Part shown: piece by piece, positions 44,080-52,658 of the stretch
Layout: the number at the start of each line of letters is the position of its first letter
Numbering within the stretch: position 1 is the stretch's first letter
Position numbers and translations under genes: made by a program
Assembly (NCBI RefSeq): GCF_010093065.1
Contig: NZ_CP048113.1
Span: 4,774,001 to 4,838,000, forward strand
Origin: Chitinophaga agri
GTDB taxonomy: Bacteria > Bacteroidota > Bacteroidia > Chitinophagales > Chitinophagaceae
DNA length: 64,000 nucleotides
Direction of reading: 5' to 3'
The notes under the pieces: generated by a model
Database searches by the model: none
What the model was told of the DNA's origin: nothing
The model's input: the letters and a program-made list of their open reading frames with translations, nothing else

Positions 44080-44086
44080 AAAAGAA

Positions 44087-44111
44087 GAGGTTTGGCGTTG
44101 GGCCAAACCTC
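44087..44111 (-). terminator. Terminator of the lipoprotein gene
   Basis: On the minus strand GAGGTTTGGC and GCCAAACCTC form a perfect 10-bp stem with a 5-base loop, followed by TTCTTTT. It sits 7 bases before the acetyltransferase start codon. Confidence 0.75.
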
Positions 44112-44131
44112 AAAAATAATAAATTAACCTA

Positions 44132-44776
44132 CTACTTCATGGCGATAAGCTGCTGCTTCTGCATATCCTTTACGATCTGTTTTGCAAACAGGTAAGCCTG
44201 CCTGTAGGCAGTAGGAGGGTCTACTGATGCGGACTGCGCATTGTACAACAGCTTCTTCTCTTTCAGGTCATACAGGTTGGTCTCCCATTCATATTTCGTA
44301 TTCACTGAATAATATCCAGGATCGTACATCCGTCCATACCAGCCTCTGTAATAGGGCCAGAAACCGCCACCATAGTAGGGATAACCACCATAAGGGCCAA
44401 AGCCATTATATGCAGGGACATACTTTTTCTCGCGGGACTTATCCACCATTGCGACAGTCATAACCTGATCCACATCACTGTTACGGAATTGCTTCAGGGC
44501 TGCCTTCTCGTCTTTTCCCAGCGTATCGGCTGGTCCATAGGTCGCATACGCCGATATAGCGTTATAACCTTCTTTCTTCAGCTCAGTGACCAGATTATTT
44601 TCCATCAGTATACGCAGACTGCGTTCTTTCGCGGGTACCAGTGCAATCACCATGATCTTATTCTCCTGTTGCAACCGCGCGTCCGGTGTTTTCCAGGATG
44701 AAGTGAGTTTGGTGCTGGTACAGGCTGTCATGGATAATAACCCAATAGCCATTAAAAATAAACCTAACTTTTTCAT
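44132..44776 (-). CDS. Lipoprotein of unknown function
   Basis: A 214-residue lipoprotein: signal peptide with lipobox LSMTAC (Cys19), then a soluble domain beginning TSTKLTSSWKTPD. A Tyr/Gly/Pro-rich stretch (about 121-150; GFGPYGGYPYYGGGFWPYYR) interrupts it before YEWETNLYDLKEKKLLYNAQ. The opening resembles small envelope lipoproteins of the DUF4136 kind, but I cannot confirm that. The helix-strand order suggests a periplasmic alpha/beta domain. It is followed by its own terminator. Confidence 0.68.
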   Translation of the reverse strand: MKKLGLFLMAIGLLSMTACTSTKLTSSWKTPDARLQQENKIMVIALVPAKERSLRILMENNLVTELKKEGYNAISAYATYGPADTLGKDEKAALKQFRNSDVDQVMTVAMVDKSREKKYVPAYNGFGPYGGYPYYGGGFWPYYRGWYGRMYDPGYYSVNTKYEWETNLYDLKEKKLLYNAQSASVDPPTAYRQAYLFAKQIVKDMQKQQLIAMK

Positions 44777-45115
44777 AATTCCTCCTTTTAACTACCTGTT
44801 AGACGGCGGACGAGCGGTAGAGTTACAAGTCAGAAATAAATTAACATTTCTTTGATAACCAGCATATTGCGCAACGAATTGTGCTTAAAAAAATTGTTCC
44901 TCCCTGTAAATTTCTCCGTGGGCTATATTGATCAACCATCTGGCGGGTCCTCCCATTAAACCCTCACAATTGTCACATTTTAACCACACATAAAAAGCCG
45001 CGGCGCCTCATTACTGAAGCACCGCGGCTTTTATAAATAGTCTGCTTAAATAAATTACGCTCGTATCACTCTCCGGCGCACTTCCGATCGTAACCCATTG
45101 TTGCCCTGTTACGAA
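44777..45115. other. Gap with terminator, no gene seen
   Basis: The stretch contains the lipoprotein gene leader and a terminator at 44992-45033. No open frame with a plausible start, RNA gene or perfect promoter pair was seen. Confidence 0.5.
44992..45033. terminator. Terminator after mqnC
   Basis: AAAAGCCGCGG and CCGCGGCTTTT form a GC-rich stem around an 18-base loop, with T-tracts in both directions. It lies about 85 bases beyond the mqnC stop codon. Confidence 0.78.
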
Positions 45116-46240
45116 TTAGTAGTTGATGATCTGCTCCTGTATACCTTCCGGTATGGCTCTGAACTCGTACAACTGCGTGCGCAGCTGCGGTTCAAAACCA
45201 GCTTCCTTGATCGCTTCCTGCATAGAGCGGTAGGTGAACCTGTGAGGAGCCCCTGCAGCACTTACTACGTTTTCTTCGATCATGATAGAGCCGAAATCGT
45301 TCGCACCGGCATGAAGACAGATCTGTGCTACCTGTTTACCTACCGTCAGCCAGGAAGCCTGGATGTTTTTGATATTGGGCAGCATGATACGGCTCAATGC
45401 GATCATGCGGATATATTCTTCAGAAGTGGTCATGTTATGCACACCGCGGATACGGGATAACAGTGTATCCACATCCTGGAATGTCCATGGAATAAAGGCT
45501 GTGAAGCCATAGTGCCCCTCCGGCTTTTCGCTCTGCACCTGGCGGATGTCGGCAAAGTGCTGGAAGCGTTCCATCAGTGTTTCCACATGACCAAACATCA
45601 TTGTTGCAGATGATGGGATGTTCAGCTTATGGGCAGCTCTCATAACATCCAGCCATTCCTGTGCACCGCATTTACCTTTAGAGATAAGGCGGCGTACACG
45701 ATCATTCAGGATCTCTGCGCCTGCACCGGGTAAACTGGCCAGTCCCGCTTCTTTCAGTGCCGACAGCACTTCAATATGCGTACTTTTCTCCAGTTTGGTG
45801 ATGTGCGCTACTTCGGGGGGACCGAGCGCGTGCAGCTTTACAGCCGGATACAACTGCTTCAGCTGTTTAAAGGTATCAACATAGAATTGGAGCCCCAGTT
45901 CCGGGTGGTGACCACCCTGCAACAGCAGCTGGTCTCCGCCGAACTTCAGCGTCTCTTCTATCTTTTTCTTGTATTCGTCAATGGTGGTAATGTAGGCCTC
46001 CGCGTGACCGGGAATCCTGTAGAAGTTACAGAACTTACAGTTGGCCGTACACACGTTCGTTGTATTCACATTACGGTCAATCTGCCAGGTCACCTTTCCG
46101 TGTGGCACCTGCTGCTTACGCAGTTCGTTTGCGACATCCATCAGTTCTGCAAGCGGTGCCTTTTCAAAGAGGTAAATCCCTTCTTCCGGAGTAAGCCACT
46201 CAAAGTTTAATGCTTTCCTGTATAGATCTTTCAGTTCCAT
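45116..46240 (-). CDS. mqnC: Cyclic dehypoxanthinyl futalosine synthase
   Basis: A radical-SAM enzyme of the futalosine route to menaquinone, cyclising dehypoxanthinyl futalosine. The 374-residue protein has Cys64-x3-Cys68-x2-Cys71 in NVCTANCKFCNFYR, LLLQGGHHPELGLQFY, LGPPEVAHI, SLPGAGAEILNDRVRR, and ATMMFGHVET and YGFTAFIPWTFQ, in the order of MqnC. MqnE, the related aminofutalosine synthase, has a different cluster neighbourhood. The ATG at 46240 is preferred over the TTG at 46249. A -7 box lies only seven bases upstream, implying a nearly leaderless mRNA. Confidence 0.9.
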   Translation of the reverse strand: MELKDLYRKALNFEWLTPEEGIYLFEKAPLAELMDVANELRKQQVPHGKVTWQIDRNVNTTNVCTANCKFCNFYRIPGHAEAYITTIDEYKKKIEETLKFGGDQLLLQGGHHPELGLQFYVDTFKQLKQLYPAVKLHALGPPEVAHITKLEKSTHIEVLSALKEAGLASLPGAGAEILNDRVRRLISKGKCGAQEWLDVMRAAHKLNIPSSATMMFGHVETLMERFQHFADIRQVQSEKPEGHYGFTAFIPWTFQDVDTLLSRIRGVHNMTTSEEYIRMIALSRIMLPNIKNIQASWLTVGKQVAQICLHAGANDFGSIMIEENVVSAAGAPHRFTYRSMQEAIKEAGFEPQLRTQLYEFRAIPEGIQEQIINY

Positions 46241-46246
46241 GATGGA

Positions 46247-46254
46247 CAAAGGTA
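46247..46254 (-). promoter_or_regulatory. -7 element of mqnC
   Basis: Minus-strand TACCTTTG matches TAnnTTTG and ends 6 bases before the ATG at 46240, so the predicted leader is only about 3-4 bases. Confidence 0.55.
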
Positions 46255-46301
46255 GGAATAATGTTAAATTTATAGCATCGTTATTCTGTTACGGTAACTG
46301 T

Positions 46302-47534
46302 ATGCAAAAATCTACGTTGTTGAAGCACTACTGGTTCATATTATTTGCCATTAACTGTCTATTCCATGTTGCGAACGCGCAAACGATACCGACACCCGCC
46401 ACCACCCTAAAAGAAGGTGAACTGATCACCCGTTTCCCATTTAAACAGTACTATGGAGGCGTCGTAGTCGTCCAGGCATGCCTCGCCGGCATTCCGGATA
46501 CCCTGCAGTTCATACTTGATACCGGTAGCGCCGGCATCTCCCTGGATACCAATACCTGCCTGCAACTAGGCATTCCACTCACGCCGACCGATCGCGTAGT
46601 AAGAGGAGTAGGAGGGTCTAAGACTGTCGCTTTTGCTATGGACAAAACACTGTTATTACCTGGTTTACAGGTGGATAGTCTGGACTTTCACATCAACGAC
46701 TATGAGCTTATCAGCCAGGTTTACGGATTACAGATAGATGGAATAATGGGTTACAGCGTGTTGAGCAAATTCATTGTACAGGTAGATTACGACACTGAAA
46801 TGATCTCTATCTACCAGAAAGGCAAGTTCAATTACCCTAAGGGTGGTCATCTGCTGCGTCCATCCCTTACCCTGATACCTATTGTCAATGCATTCCTGAA
46901 AAACGGGAAAGCACAGCACTATAACCGTTACTACTTTGATACCGGTGCGGGCATGTGCCTGCTGTTATCCCATCAGTTTGTGAAAGACAGCGCCCTGCTC
47001 TCTTCCCGTAAAAGACAGCGTAAGGTGATCCAGACCGAAGCGCAGGGACTGGGCGGCAAAATGAGCATGGACATCACTACATTGCAAGAGTTCAAGATCG
47101 GCAATTACAGCTTTCGTAATGTACCGGTATACCTGTTTGATGATGTCAGCAATGTCACCGCCTATCCTTTCCTGGGTGGTATGGTAGGAAACGACCTGCT
47201 GCGCAGGTTCAACCTGATCCTTAACTACGGCAAAAAGGAAATATACCTGATGCCCAATTCTCACTTCAGAGATCCGTTTGACTATTCCTACACAGGTCTG
47301 ATCATCTATCTCATTGACGGCAGGGTAGAGGTAACAGACATCATTAAAGGCTCACCCGCAGAAAAAGCCGGCCTGGAAAAAGGAGATATCATCATGGCAA
47401 TCAATAATACCTTCTCCACGAATCTGCAGCTATACCGTGACCTGCTGAAAAATGTAGGGACAAAGCCTACTCTCCTGATAATGCGCAATAAAGAACTGCT
47501 GATAAAAAAAATACAGATCAAAAGCATATTATAA
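46302..47534 (+). CDS. Exported retropepsin-like aspartic protease with PDZ domain
   Basis: A 410-residue protein with a signal peptide (about 1-27, ending HVANAQ). Two retropepsin-like half-domains follow, each with a DTG catalytic motif: Asp73 in FILDTGSAGIS and Asp213 in YYFDTGAGMCLLLS. A single chain could thus form a full pepsin-like site. The C-terminal PDZ domain (about 325-405; VTDIIKGSPAEKAGLEKGDIIMAIN) would bind protein ends. The ATG at 46302 is chosen because it gives the signal peptide. It leads a four-gene co-directional protease cluster. Confidence 0.86.
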   Translation: MQKSTLLKHYWFILFAINCLFHVANAQTIPTPATTLKEGELITRFPFKQYYGGVVVVQACLAGIPDTLQFILDTGSAGISLDTNTCLQLGIPLTPTDRVVRGVGGSKTVAFAMDKTLLLPGLQVDSLDFHINDYELISQVYGLQIDGIMGYSVLSKFIVQVDYDTEMISIYQKGKFNYPKGGHLLRPSLTLIPIVNAFLKNGKAQHYNRYYFDTGAGMCLLLSHQFVKDSALLSSRKRQRKVIQTEAQGLGGKMSMDITTLQEFKIGNYSFRNVPVYLFDDVSNVTAYPFLGGMVGNDLLRRFNLILNYGKKEIYLMPNSHFRDPFDYSYTGLIIYLIDGRVEVTDIIKGSPAEKAGLEKGDIIMAINNTFSTNLQLYRDLLKNVGTKPTLLIMRNKELLIKKIQIKSIL

Positions 47535-47607
47535 GGACATGATATAATACATTGCACATTCCTCCGTTAGGAATCTGTGTGGGATCTTCCCACTTTAAAA
47601 GGAGATA

Positions 47608-48540
47608 ATGTTCATCGTGAGAAAGTACGTTTTTGCCATACTCGTATGCCTGCCGGTATTCCTTTTTGCACAGGTGCCGGCAAAGCCGAAACCAACAGCA
47701 ACTATCCCGTTCCGGTTGTATGACCGCTATATGGTGATCAGCTGTGCCACTTCCGGTAATACGCCTTCAGGAGGAGCGCCAGACAGCCTTCATTTCATCT
47801 TCGATACCGGAGCAGAAGTGACTACGCTTCGCAAGCGAACAGCGGAAAGACTGGATCTGAAGACGAAAGAAGGCGGCGGATTAACAGGAACCGATGCTGT
47901 TGTGGTCAGAGTGCCTACTGCTGAACTCAGTGTGCTTTATTTCGAGAAGACAAGGCTGCCATTCGTTAAAGTATACATTGAGCCACTTGACGAATTTCAA
48001 GACATCCCCATCACCATTGATGGCCTCATTGGCGTAGACCTGCTGAAATCGTTCATTGTGAAGATCGACTACGAAAAAGAAGTGCTGGAACTTTACCGGT
48101 CGGCACAAACGCCTGCCAATACACCGGGACAACGGATGACGCTGAGCCGGAACTTCAATACCCCGGTTGTGGAAGGCGCCGTGAAACTGCCTGATGGCGA
48201 AACGCTCAGCAGCCGCTTTCATTTGATCTCAGGTGGAGAATACGGTATCCTGTTCAACTTCCCATTTGTGGAAAAACATAAACTAAATAGCCGGCTCACC
48301 ACTCTCAGCACAGACAAGGTACACGACCTTTATAAAGAATTAACGTATACCAATACCAGCGTACCTACGCTCAGTCTGGGTACAGTACAGCTCTCCCAGG
48401 TGGCGGCCAGTTACTGCAAAGATGTCAATGATGCCGGCTCTATCCATGAAATGGCTGGCTCCATCGGGTACATGGTGTGGAGGCAATTCAGATCTATGAC
48501 GATCAATTATACCGGACGCGAGTTATTTCTCGAAAAATAA
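47608..48540 (+). CDS. Exported retropepsin-like protein with one intact DTG motif
   Basis: A 310-residue paralogue-like neighbour of the previous gene. It has a signal peptide (about 1-22, ending FLFAQ) and a first half-domain with Asp66 in FIFDTGAEVTTLRKR. The matching point in the second half reads FHLISGGEYGILFNFPF, so the second DTG is lost, and there is no PDZ domain. Activity would then need a dimer or be absent. The start has a good ribosome-binding site (AAAGGAGATA before the ATG). It lies 73 bases after the first aspartic protease gene and 58 before the first M16 gene. Confidence 0.78.
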   Translation: MFIVRKYVFAILVCLPVFLFAQVPAKPKPTATIPFRLYDRYMVISCATSGNTPSGGAPDSLHFIFDTGAEVTTLRKRTAERLDLKTKEGGGLTGTDAVVVRVPTAELSVLYFEKTRLPFVKVYIEPLDEFQDIPITIDGLIGVDLLKSFIVKIDYEKEVLELYRSAQTPANTPGQRMTLSRNFNTPVVEGAVKLPDGETLSSRFHLISGGEYGILFNFPFVEKHKLNSRLTTLSTDKVHDLYKELTYTNTSVPTLSLGTVQLSQVAASYCKDVNDAGSIHEMAGSIGYMVWRQFRSMTINYTGRELFLEK

Positions 48541-48598
48541 GACCCAGTCTATTCTCCCATTCTTTTAGTTAACTTGCAACTCTCATAAACAGGGAAAT

Positions 48599-49834
48599 AT
48601 GATTCATTTCAATAAATTCACTTTAGCCAACGGATTGCGCGTGATAGTGCATGAAGACCATACCACTCCAATGGCTGTGGTAAATGTGATGTACGATGTC
48701 GGCGCCCGCGATGAAGATCCCAGTAAGACCGGCTTTGCTCACCTGTTCGAACACCTGATGTTCGGTGGTTCTGTTAATATTCCTGAATACGATGAACCTT
48801 TACAGATGGCCGGCGGTGAAAACAACGCCTACACCACCAGCGATCTTACCAACTACTATATACAACTGCCTGCTGAAAATATCGAAACAGCGTTCTGGCT
48901 GGAAAGCGACCGTATGCTATCGCTCGCCTTCAGTGAAAAGAGCCTGGACGTACAGCGTAAGGTAGTTTGTGAAGAGTTTAAAGAACATTACATCAACAAA
49001 CCATATGGCGATGTCTGGCACAAAATGAGAGACCTGGCCTATTCCACACATCCCTATAAATGGATGACCATCGGAAAGGAGCTGTCTCACATTGAAAATG
49101 CCAGTCTGCAGGATGTAAAAGACTTCTTCTTCAAATATTACCGTCCGGCAAATGCGATACTAGTAGTAGGTGGCCATGTGACCACCGCCCAGGTAAAGAT
49201 GCTGGCAGAAAAATGGTTCGGCGATATTCCCGGGGGAGAACGTGTACAACGTCATATTCCGGTAGAACCTGTGCAGACAGCCGCGCATAAACTGGAAGTA
49301 AAAGCCAATGTGCCACTGGATGCACTGTACAAATGCTACCATATGCCTGCCCGTACCGGCAAAGGCTACTACGCTATAGACCTGATCTCCGACATCCTCG
49401 GTGGCGGCGCGTCTTCCCGCCTGAACCAGGTATTGGTAAAAGAGAAAAAACTGTTCAGCAATATTGATTGTTATCACTTCGGTACCCTCGATGCCGGCCT
49501 GCTGACCATAGAAGGCAAACTGGTAAAAGGTGTCAAAATGAAAGATGCAGAGAAAGCCGTACAGGAAGAACTGGATAAAGTACAGCAAACGATCATCCCG
49601 GAAAGAGAACTGCAAAAGGTAAAGAACAGGGTAGAAAGTATGCTCGCTTTTGAAGATATGGGCCTGCTGAACCGTGCGAACAACCTTGCATTCTATGAGC
49701 TGATCGGTAACGCAGCTCTCATGAATGAAGAGTTCAGTCATTATGAAGCCGTAACAGCTACTGAAATGCACGAGGAAGCACAGCATCTTTTCGACGAGAA
49801 AAATTCCAATACGATTTACTATCACGCAGGATAA
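48599..49834 (+). CDS. M16-family zinc peptidase, catalytic partner
   Basis: A 411-residue pitrilysin/processing-peptidase-type protein without a signal peptide. The inverted zinc motif is His48-Leu-Phe-Glu51-His52 (FAHLFEHLMFGG), followed by GGENNAYTTSDLTNYYIQLP and a likely third zinc ligand in CEEFKEHYINKPYGD. C-terminal half features are ILGGGASSRLNQVLVKEKKL. M16B enzymes of this size act as heterodimers with an inactive partner, and the next gene fits that role. Cytoplasmic or periplasmic peptide cleavage is likely; the substrate is unknown. Confidence 0.9.
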   Translation: MIHFNKFTLANGLRVIVHEDHTTPMAVVNVMYDVGARDEDPSKTGFAHLFEHLMFGGSVNIPEYDEPLQMAGGENNAYTTSDLTNYYIQLPAENIETAFWLESDRMLSLAFSEKSLDVQRKVVCEEFKEHYINKPYGDVWHKMRDLAYSTHPYKWMTIGKELSHIENASLQDVKDFFFKYYRPANAILVVGGHVTTAQVKMLAEKWFGDIPGGERVQRHIPVEPVQTAAHKLEVKANVPLDALYKCYHMPARTGKGYYAIDLISDILGGGASSRLNQVLVKEKKLFSNIDCYHFGTLDAGLLTIEGKLVKGVKMKDAEKAVQEELDKVQQTIIPERELQKVKNRVESMLAFEDMGLLNRANNLAFYELIGNAALMNEEFSHYEAVTATEMHEEAQHLFDEKNSNTIYYHAG

Positions 49835-49893
49835 GGTATTCAGCCACAACTGACAGACTTTAATCCTTTGTAAATAAATACGCTTTTAGATTA

Positions 49894-51177
49894 ATGATAA
49901 ACCGGAAAATTGCCCCTGAGATAAAAGATGCCACGGCCTTCGATATTAAACTAAGACCGTATGAAAAGGTAACACTGGACAATGGCATCCCTGTATATAT
50001 CATCAAATCGGACGAACAGGATACACTGCAGCTGGAACTCGTATTTCCGGGTGGCAGTTGGTATGAAACAGAAAATCTCGTAGCCTCTGCCACCAATTTT
50101 CTCATGAAAAACGGTAGTAGTAAACATGCTGCTCACGAGATCAATGAAAGTATTGACTATTTTGGTGCATACCTGAACCGCGGCAGTCATCACGAATATT
50201 CAACATATACCCTGCACTGTCTCACGAAGCACTTCGCTGATATGATGCCGGTATTGCAGGAAGTGATCCTGGACCCTGCGTTCCCTGAAGAAGAACTGGC
50301 TATCTTCCGCCAGAACATGAAACAGCGGCTGGCAGTAAATCTCCAGAAATGCGACTTCGTTGCTAACAGGCATATTGATAAATACCTGTTCGGAGAGTTC
50401 CATCCTTATGGAAGAGTGAGCAGCATGGACGCTTACGATGCATTGCAGACGTCCACTATGCAGGCTTTCTATAAGCAACACTACACTTACAACAACTGTA
50501 AGATCTTCGTTGCCGGAAATCTGCCGGCAAACATGATAGAACTGCTCAATCAGTCTTTCGGTAAAGACAAATGGAATGGCGAAGCCTCCATTATCCGCCC
50601 GGAAATATCTATCATGGCAGCAGAAGAGAAGAAGTTCCGCATCTTCAACGATGAAAACGGTGTACAGGGTGCTGTACGTGTAGCGAGACCGTTCCCGAAC
50701 CGCTACCATCCTGACTTCCCTAAAATGCTGGTGCTGAACACCATCCTGGGCGGCTACTTCGGCTCCCGCCTGATGAGCAACATCAGAGAAGAAAAAGGAT
50801 ATACCTACGGTATCCATTCACAGTTATACAACTTCCGCCAGTCCAGCGCTATCAATATACAGACAGAAGCAGGACGCGATGTATGCGAAGCAACTATCGA
50901 AGAGATCTACAAAGAACTGCGCATACTGCAGAAAGAGGTTGTACCGGAAGAAGAACTGCACCTGGTGCGTAACTTCATGATCGGCTCAATACTGGGTGAC
51001 CTGGATGGCGCATTCGAAGTGATTCAGCGCTGGAAAAACCTGATACTGAATGGCCTGGATGAAAACTATTTCTACAATAACATCAATATCATCAAAACGA
51101 TCACTGCCGAGGAGCTACATGAACTGGCACAGGAATATTTCTCTCCGGAAGATTTCTATGAACTGGTAGTTATCTAA
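49894..51177 (+). CDS. M16-family inactive partner subunit
   Basis: A 427-residue M16 protein lacking the HxxEH zinc motif: the aligned segment is LVASATNFLMKNGSSKHAAHEINESIDYFGAYLN. The second-domain feature LNTILGGYFGSRLMSNIREEKGYTYGI is kept, including the Arg/Tyr pair that supports substrate binding in the catalytic partner. This is the usual organisation of bacterial M16B heterodimers. It starts 59 bases after the catalytic gene and is closed by a strong terminator at 51215-51256. Confidence 0.9.
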   Translation: MINRKIAPEIKDATAFDIKLRPYEKVTLDNGIPVYIIKSDEQDTLQLELVFPGGSWYETENLVASATNFLMKNGSSKHAAHEINESIDYFGAYLNRGSHHEYSTYTLHCLTKHFADMMPVLQEVILDPAFPEEELAIFRQNMKQRLAVNLQKCDFVANRHIDKYLFGEFHPYGRVSSMDAYDALQTSTMQAFYKQHYTYNNCKIFVAGNLPANMIELLNQSFGKDKWNGEASIIRPEISIMAAEEKKFRIFNDENGVQGAVRVARPFPNRYHPDFPKMLVLNTILGGYFGSRLMSNIREEKGYTYGIHSQLYNFRQSSAINIQTEAGRDVCEATIEEIYKELRILQKEVVPEEELHLVRNFMIGSILGDLDGAFEVIQRWKNLILNGLDENYFYNNINIIKTITAEELHELAQEYFSPEDFYELVVI

Positions 51178-51214
51178 TCATGCATTGATTTTTGAGGTAT
51201 TACAGCCTTATTCA

Positions 51215-51256
51215 TAAAAAAACGACCTGCAGATAATCTGCAGGTCGTTTTTTTTA
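51215..51256. terminator. Strong intrinsic terminator after the protease cluster
   Basis: AACGACCTGCAG (51221-51232) pairs with CTGCAGGTCGTT (51238-51249), with seven A residues before and nine T residues after. Confidence 0.9.
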
Positions 51257-51316
51257 TACCTGTTTCCTTCACACACATTGAGAAGAACAAACAGACATCA
51301 CATATTTTTATTTTAT

Positions 51317-51324
51317 TATATTTG
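51317..51324 (+). promoter_or_regulatory. -7 element of the DUF1311 gene
   Basis: TATATTTG matches TAnnTTTG, 21 bases before the ATG at 51346. No -33 TTG at standard spacing. Confidence 0.5.
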
Positions 51325-51345
51325 CAACCCTAATTGTTAGATCCT

Positions 51346-51753
51346 ATGAAAGCTTTTATCCTATGTTTACTATTGGGCATATGCCTGAATGTTTTTGCAC
51401 AAACCAGCAAGTCCGATGTAGAAACACTCGAAAAACGTTACCAGGAGTGCCTGGCCGAGGGCAAAAGCCAATACAACTGCGCCCTTCAGTACTATACCCA
51501 GATGGATAGCCTGTTGACCACCGTATACCGTCAGTTATATGATAATCTGGATACGACCCGTCGTCAAACCTTACAAATTTCCCAGCAGCAATGGGAGGAG
51601 AAAAAAGATACTTACTTCAAGGACATTGATGTACGCGTGGAAAAGAAACGACCATTGACGCTATCAGGTCTCGATGACGATATGATCGTTACAGACAACA
51701 AAGCTGCATATATCAGAACACGTGTGATAGAGTTGATCGATAAGCAGTCCTGA
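51346..51753 (+). CDS. DUF1311 (LprI-like) exported protein
   Basis: A 135-residue protein with a signal peptide (about 1-19, ending NVFAQ). It is followed by a LprI/DUF1311-type helical domain with two cysteines (QECLAEGKSQYNCALQYYTQMDSLLTTVYRQLYDNLD) and QTLQISQQQWEEKKDTYF, the usual QxAWxxxRD region in altered form. Related proteins include a lysozyme inhibitor in mycobacteria, but most are uncharacterised. The ATG at 51346 is preferred over the TTG at 51334. It is convergent with the YitT gene, 4 bases apart. Confidence 0.78.
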   Translation: MKAFILCLLLGICLNVFAQTSKSDVETLEKRYQECLAEGKSQYNCALQYYTQMDSLLTTVYRQLYDNLDTTRRQTLQISQQQWEEKKDTYFKDIDVRVEKKRPLTLSGLDDDMIVTDNKAAYIRTRVIELIDKQS

Positions 51754-51757
51754 GAGC

Positions 51758-52648
51758 TTAGTGGTGTGTAGCACGCCGTTTTATCATACCGCCTTTGGTA
51801 TCATTAATGTTGTGTTGTACAATAAAGGCCTTCTCATCAATCTTTTCAATTTCATCAATGATCTTGTGGACTTCCAGGCGGGTGACTACCGTGTAGATAA
51901 TATCAATATCCCTGTCTACAGAGCCCCGCTTGCCAAAGCCACTCTGGCCTTTGAAGACAGTTACTCCCTTGCGTAGAGAGAGGGTCAGTGTTTTTCTAAT
52001 CAGTTCACTTTCATCGGAGATGATAGTCAGGGCAATGTATTCTTCAAAACCCTGAATGATAAAGTCTACTGTTTTGGATGCAGAAAGGTAGGTTAGCAGC
52101 GCATACAGGGCCGTCTCTACATTGATCAGTACCGCAGCAACACTGAATATCACAATGTTAAAGTACATGATCACTTCGCCCATGGAGAGGATCGTTTTCC
52201 GGTTGATGTAAAGTGCCAGTACTTCTGTGCCATCCAGTACAGCCCCCCCTCTCACGGACATACCAATACCAGCGCCCAGGAAAAAACCACCGAAAATAGC
52301 GATCAGTAGTTTATCGCTGGTGATAGTAGGCACGTGTATAAATACAAGTGCAGCCGCTAGTCCGAGGATGGCGCATAGCGCCCTTACCGTAAAGCCAACG
52401 GACAACTGTTTGTAAGCCAGGAGAATAAAGGGAATATTGATCACGATCAGCAGTACAGAGATAGACCAGCCGGTTAACCTGCTTATCAGCAGGGAAATAC
52501 CAGTCACACCACCATCCAGGAATCCGTTAGGCAGCAGGAACCCTTTCAGCCCGACAGCGGCCAGTAGAATGCCAATGGCAATCAATATAATATCCTGGGC
52601 AGTCTGAATAATGGTGAGACGTGCTCGCGACTTCCTGTTTTTCGACAT
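51758..52648 (-). CDS. YitT-family membrane protein with DUF2179 domain
   Basis: A 296-residue inner-membrane protein. About five to six helices (residues 15-185) include GFLDGGVTGISLLISRLTGWS and GGAVLDGTEVLALYINRKT, typical of YitT. The C-terminal cytoplasmic DUF2179 domain (about 205-285) has LRKGVTVFKGQSGFGKRGSVDRDIDIIYTVVTRLE and ends near AFIVQHNINDTKGG. Function is not well defined; transport or signalling has been suggested. It lies 10 bases after the arginase-fold gene and is probably co-transcribed with it. Confidence 0.9.
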   Translation of the reverse strand: MSKNRKSRARLTIIQTAQDIILIAIGILLAAVGLKGFLLPNGFLDGGVTGISLLISRLTGWSISVLLIVINIPFILLAYKQLSVGFTVRALCAILGLAAALVFIHVPTITSDKLLIAIFGGFFLGAGIGMSVRGGAVLDGTEVLALYINRKTILSMGEVIMYFNIVIFSVAAVLINVETALYALLTYLSASKTVDFIIQGFEEYIALTIISDESELIRKTLTLSLRKGVTVFKGQSGFGKRGSVDRDIDIIYTVVTRLEVHKIIDEIEKIDEKAFIVQHNINDTKGGMIKRRATHH

Positions 52649-52658
52649 AATTATAAAC

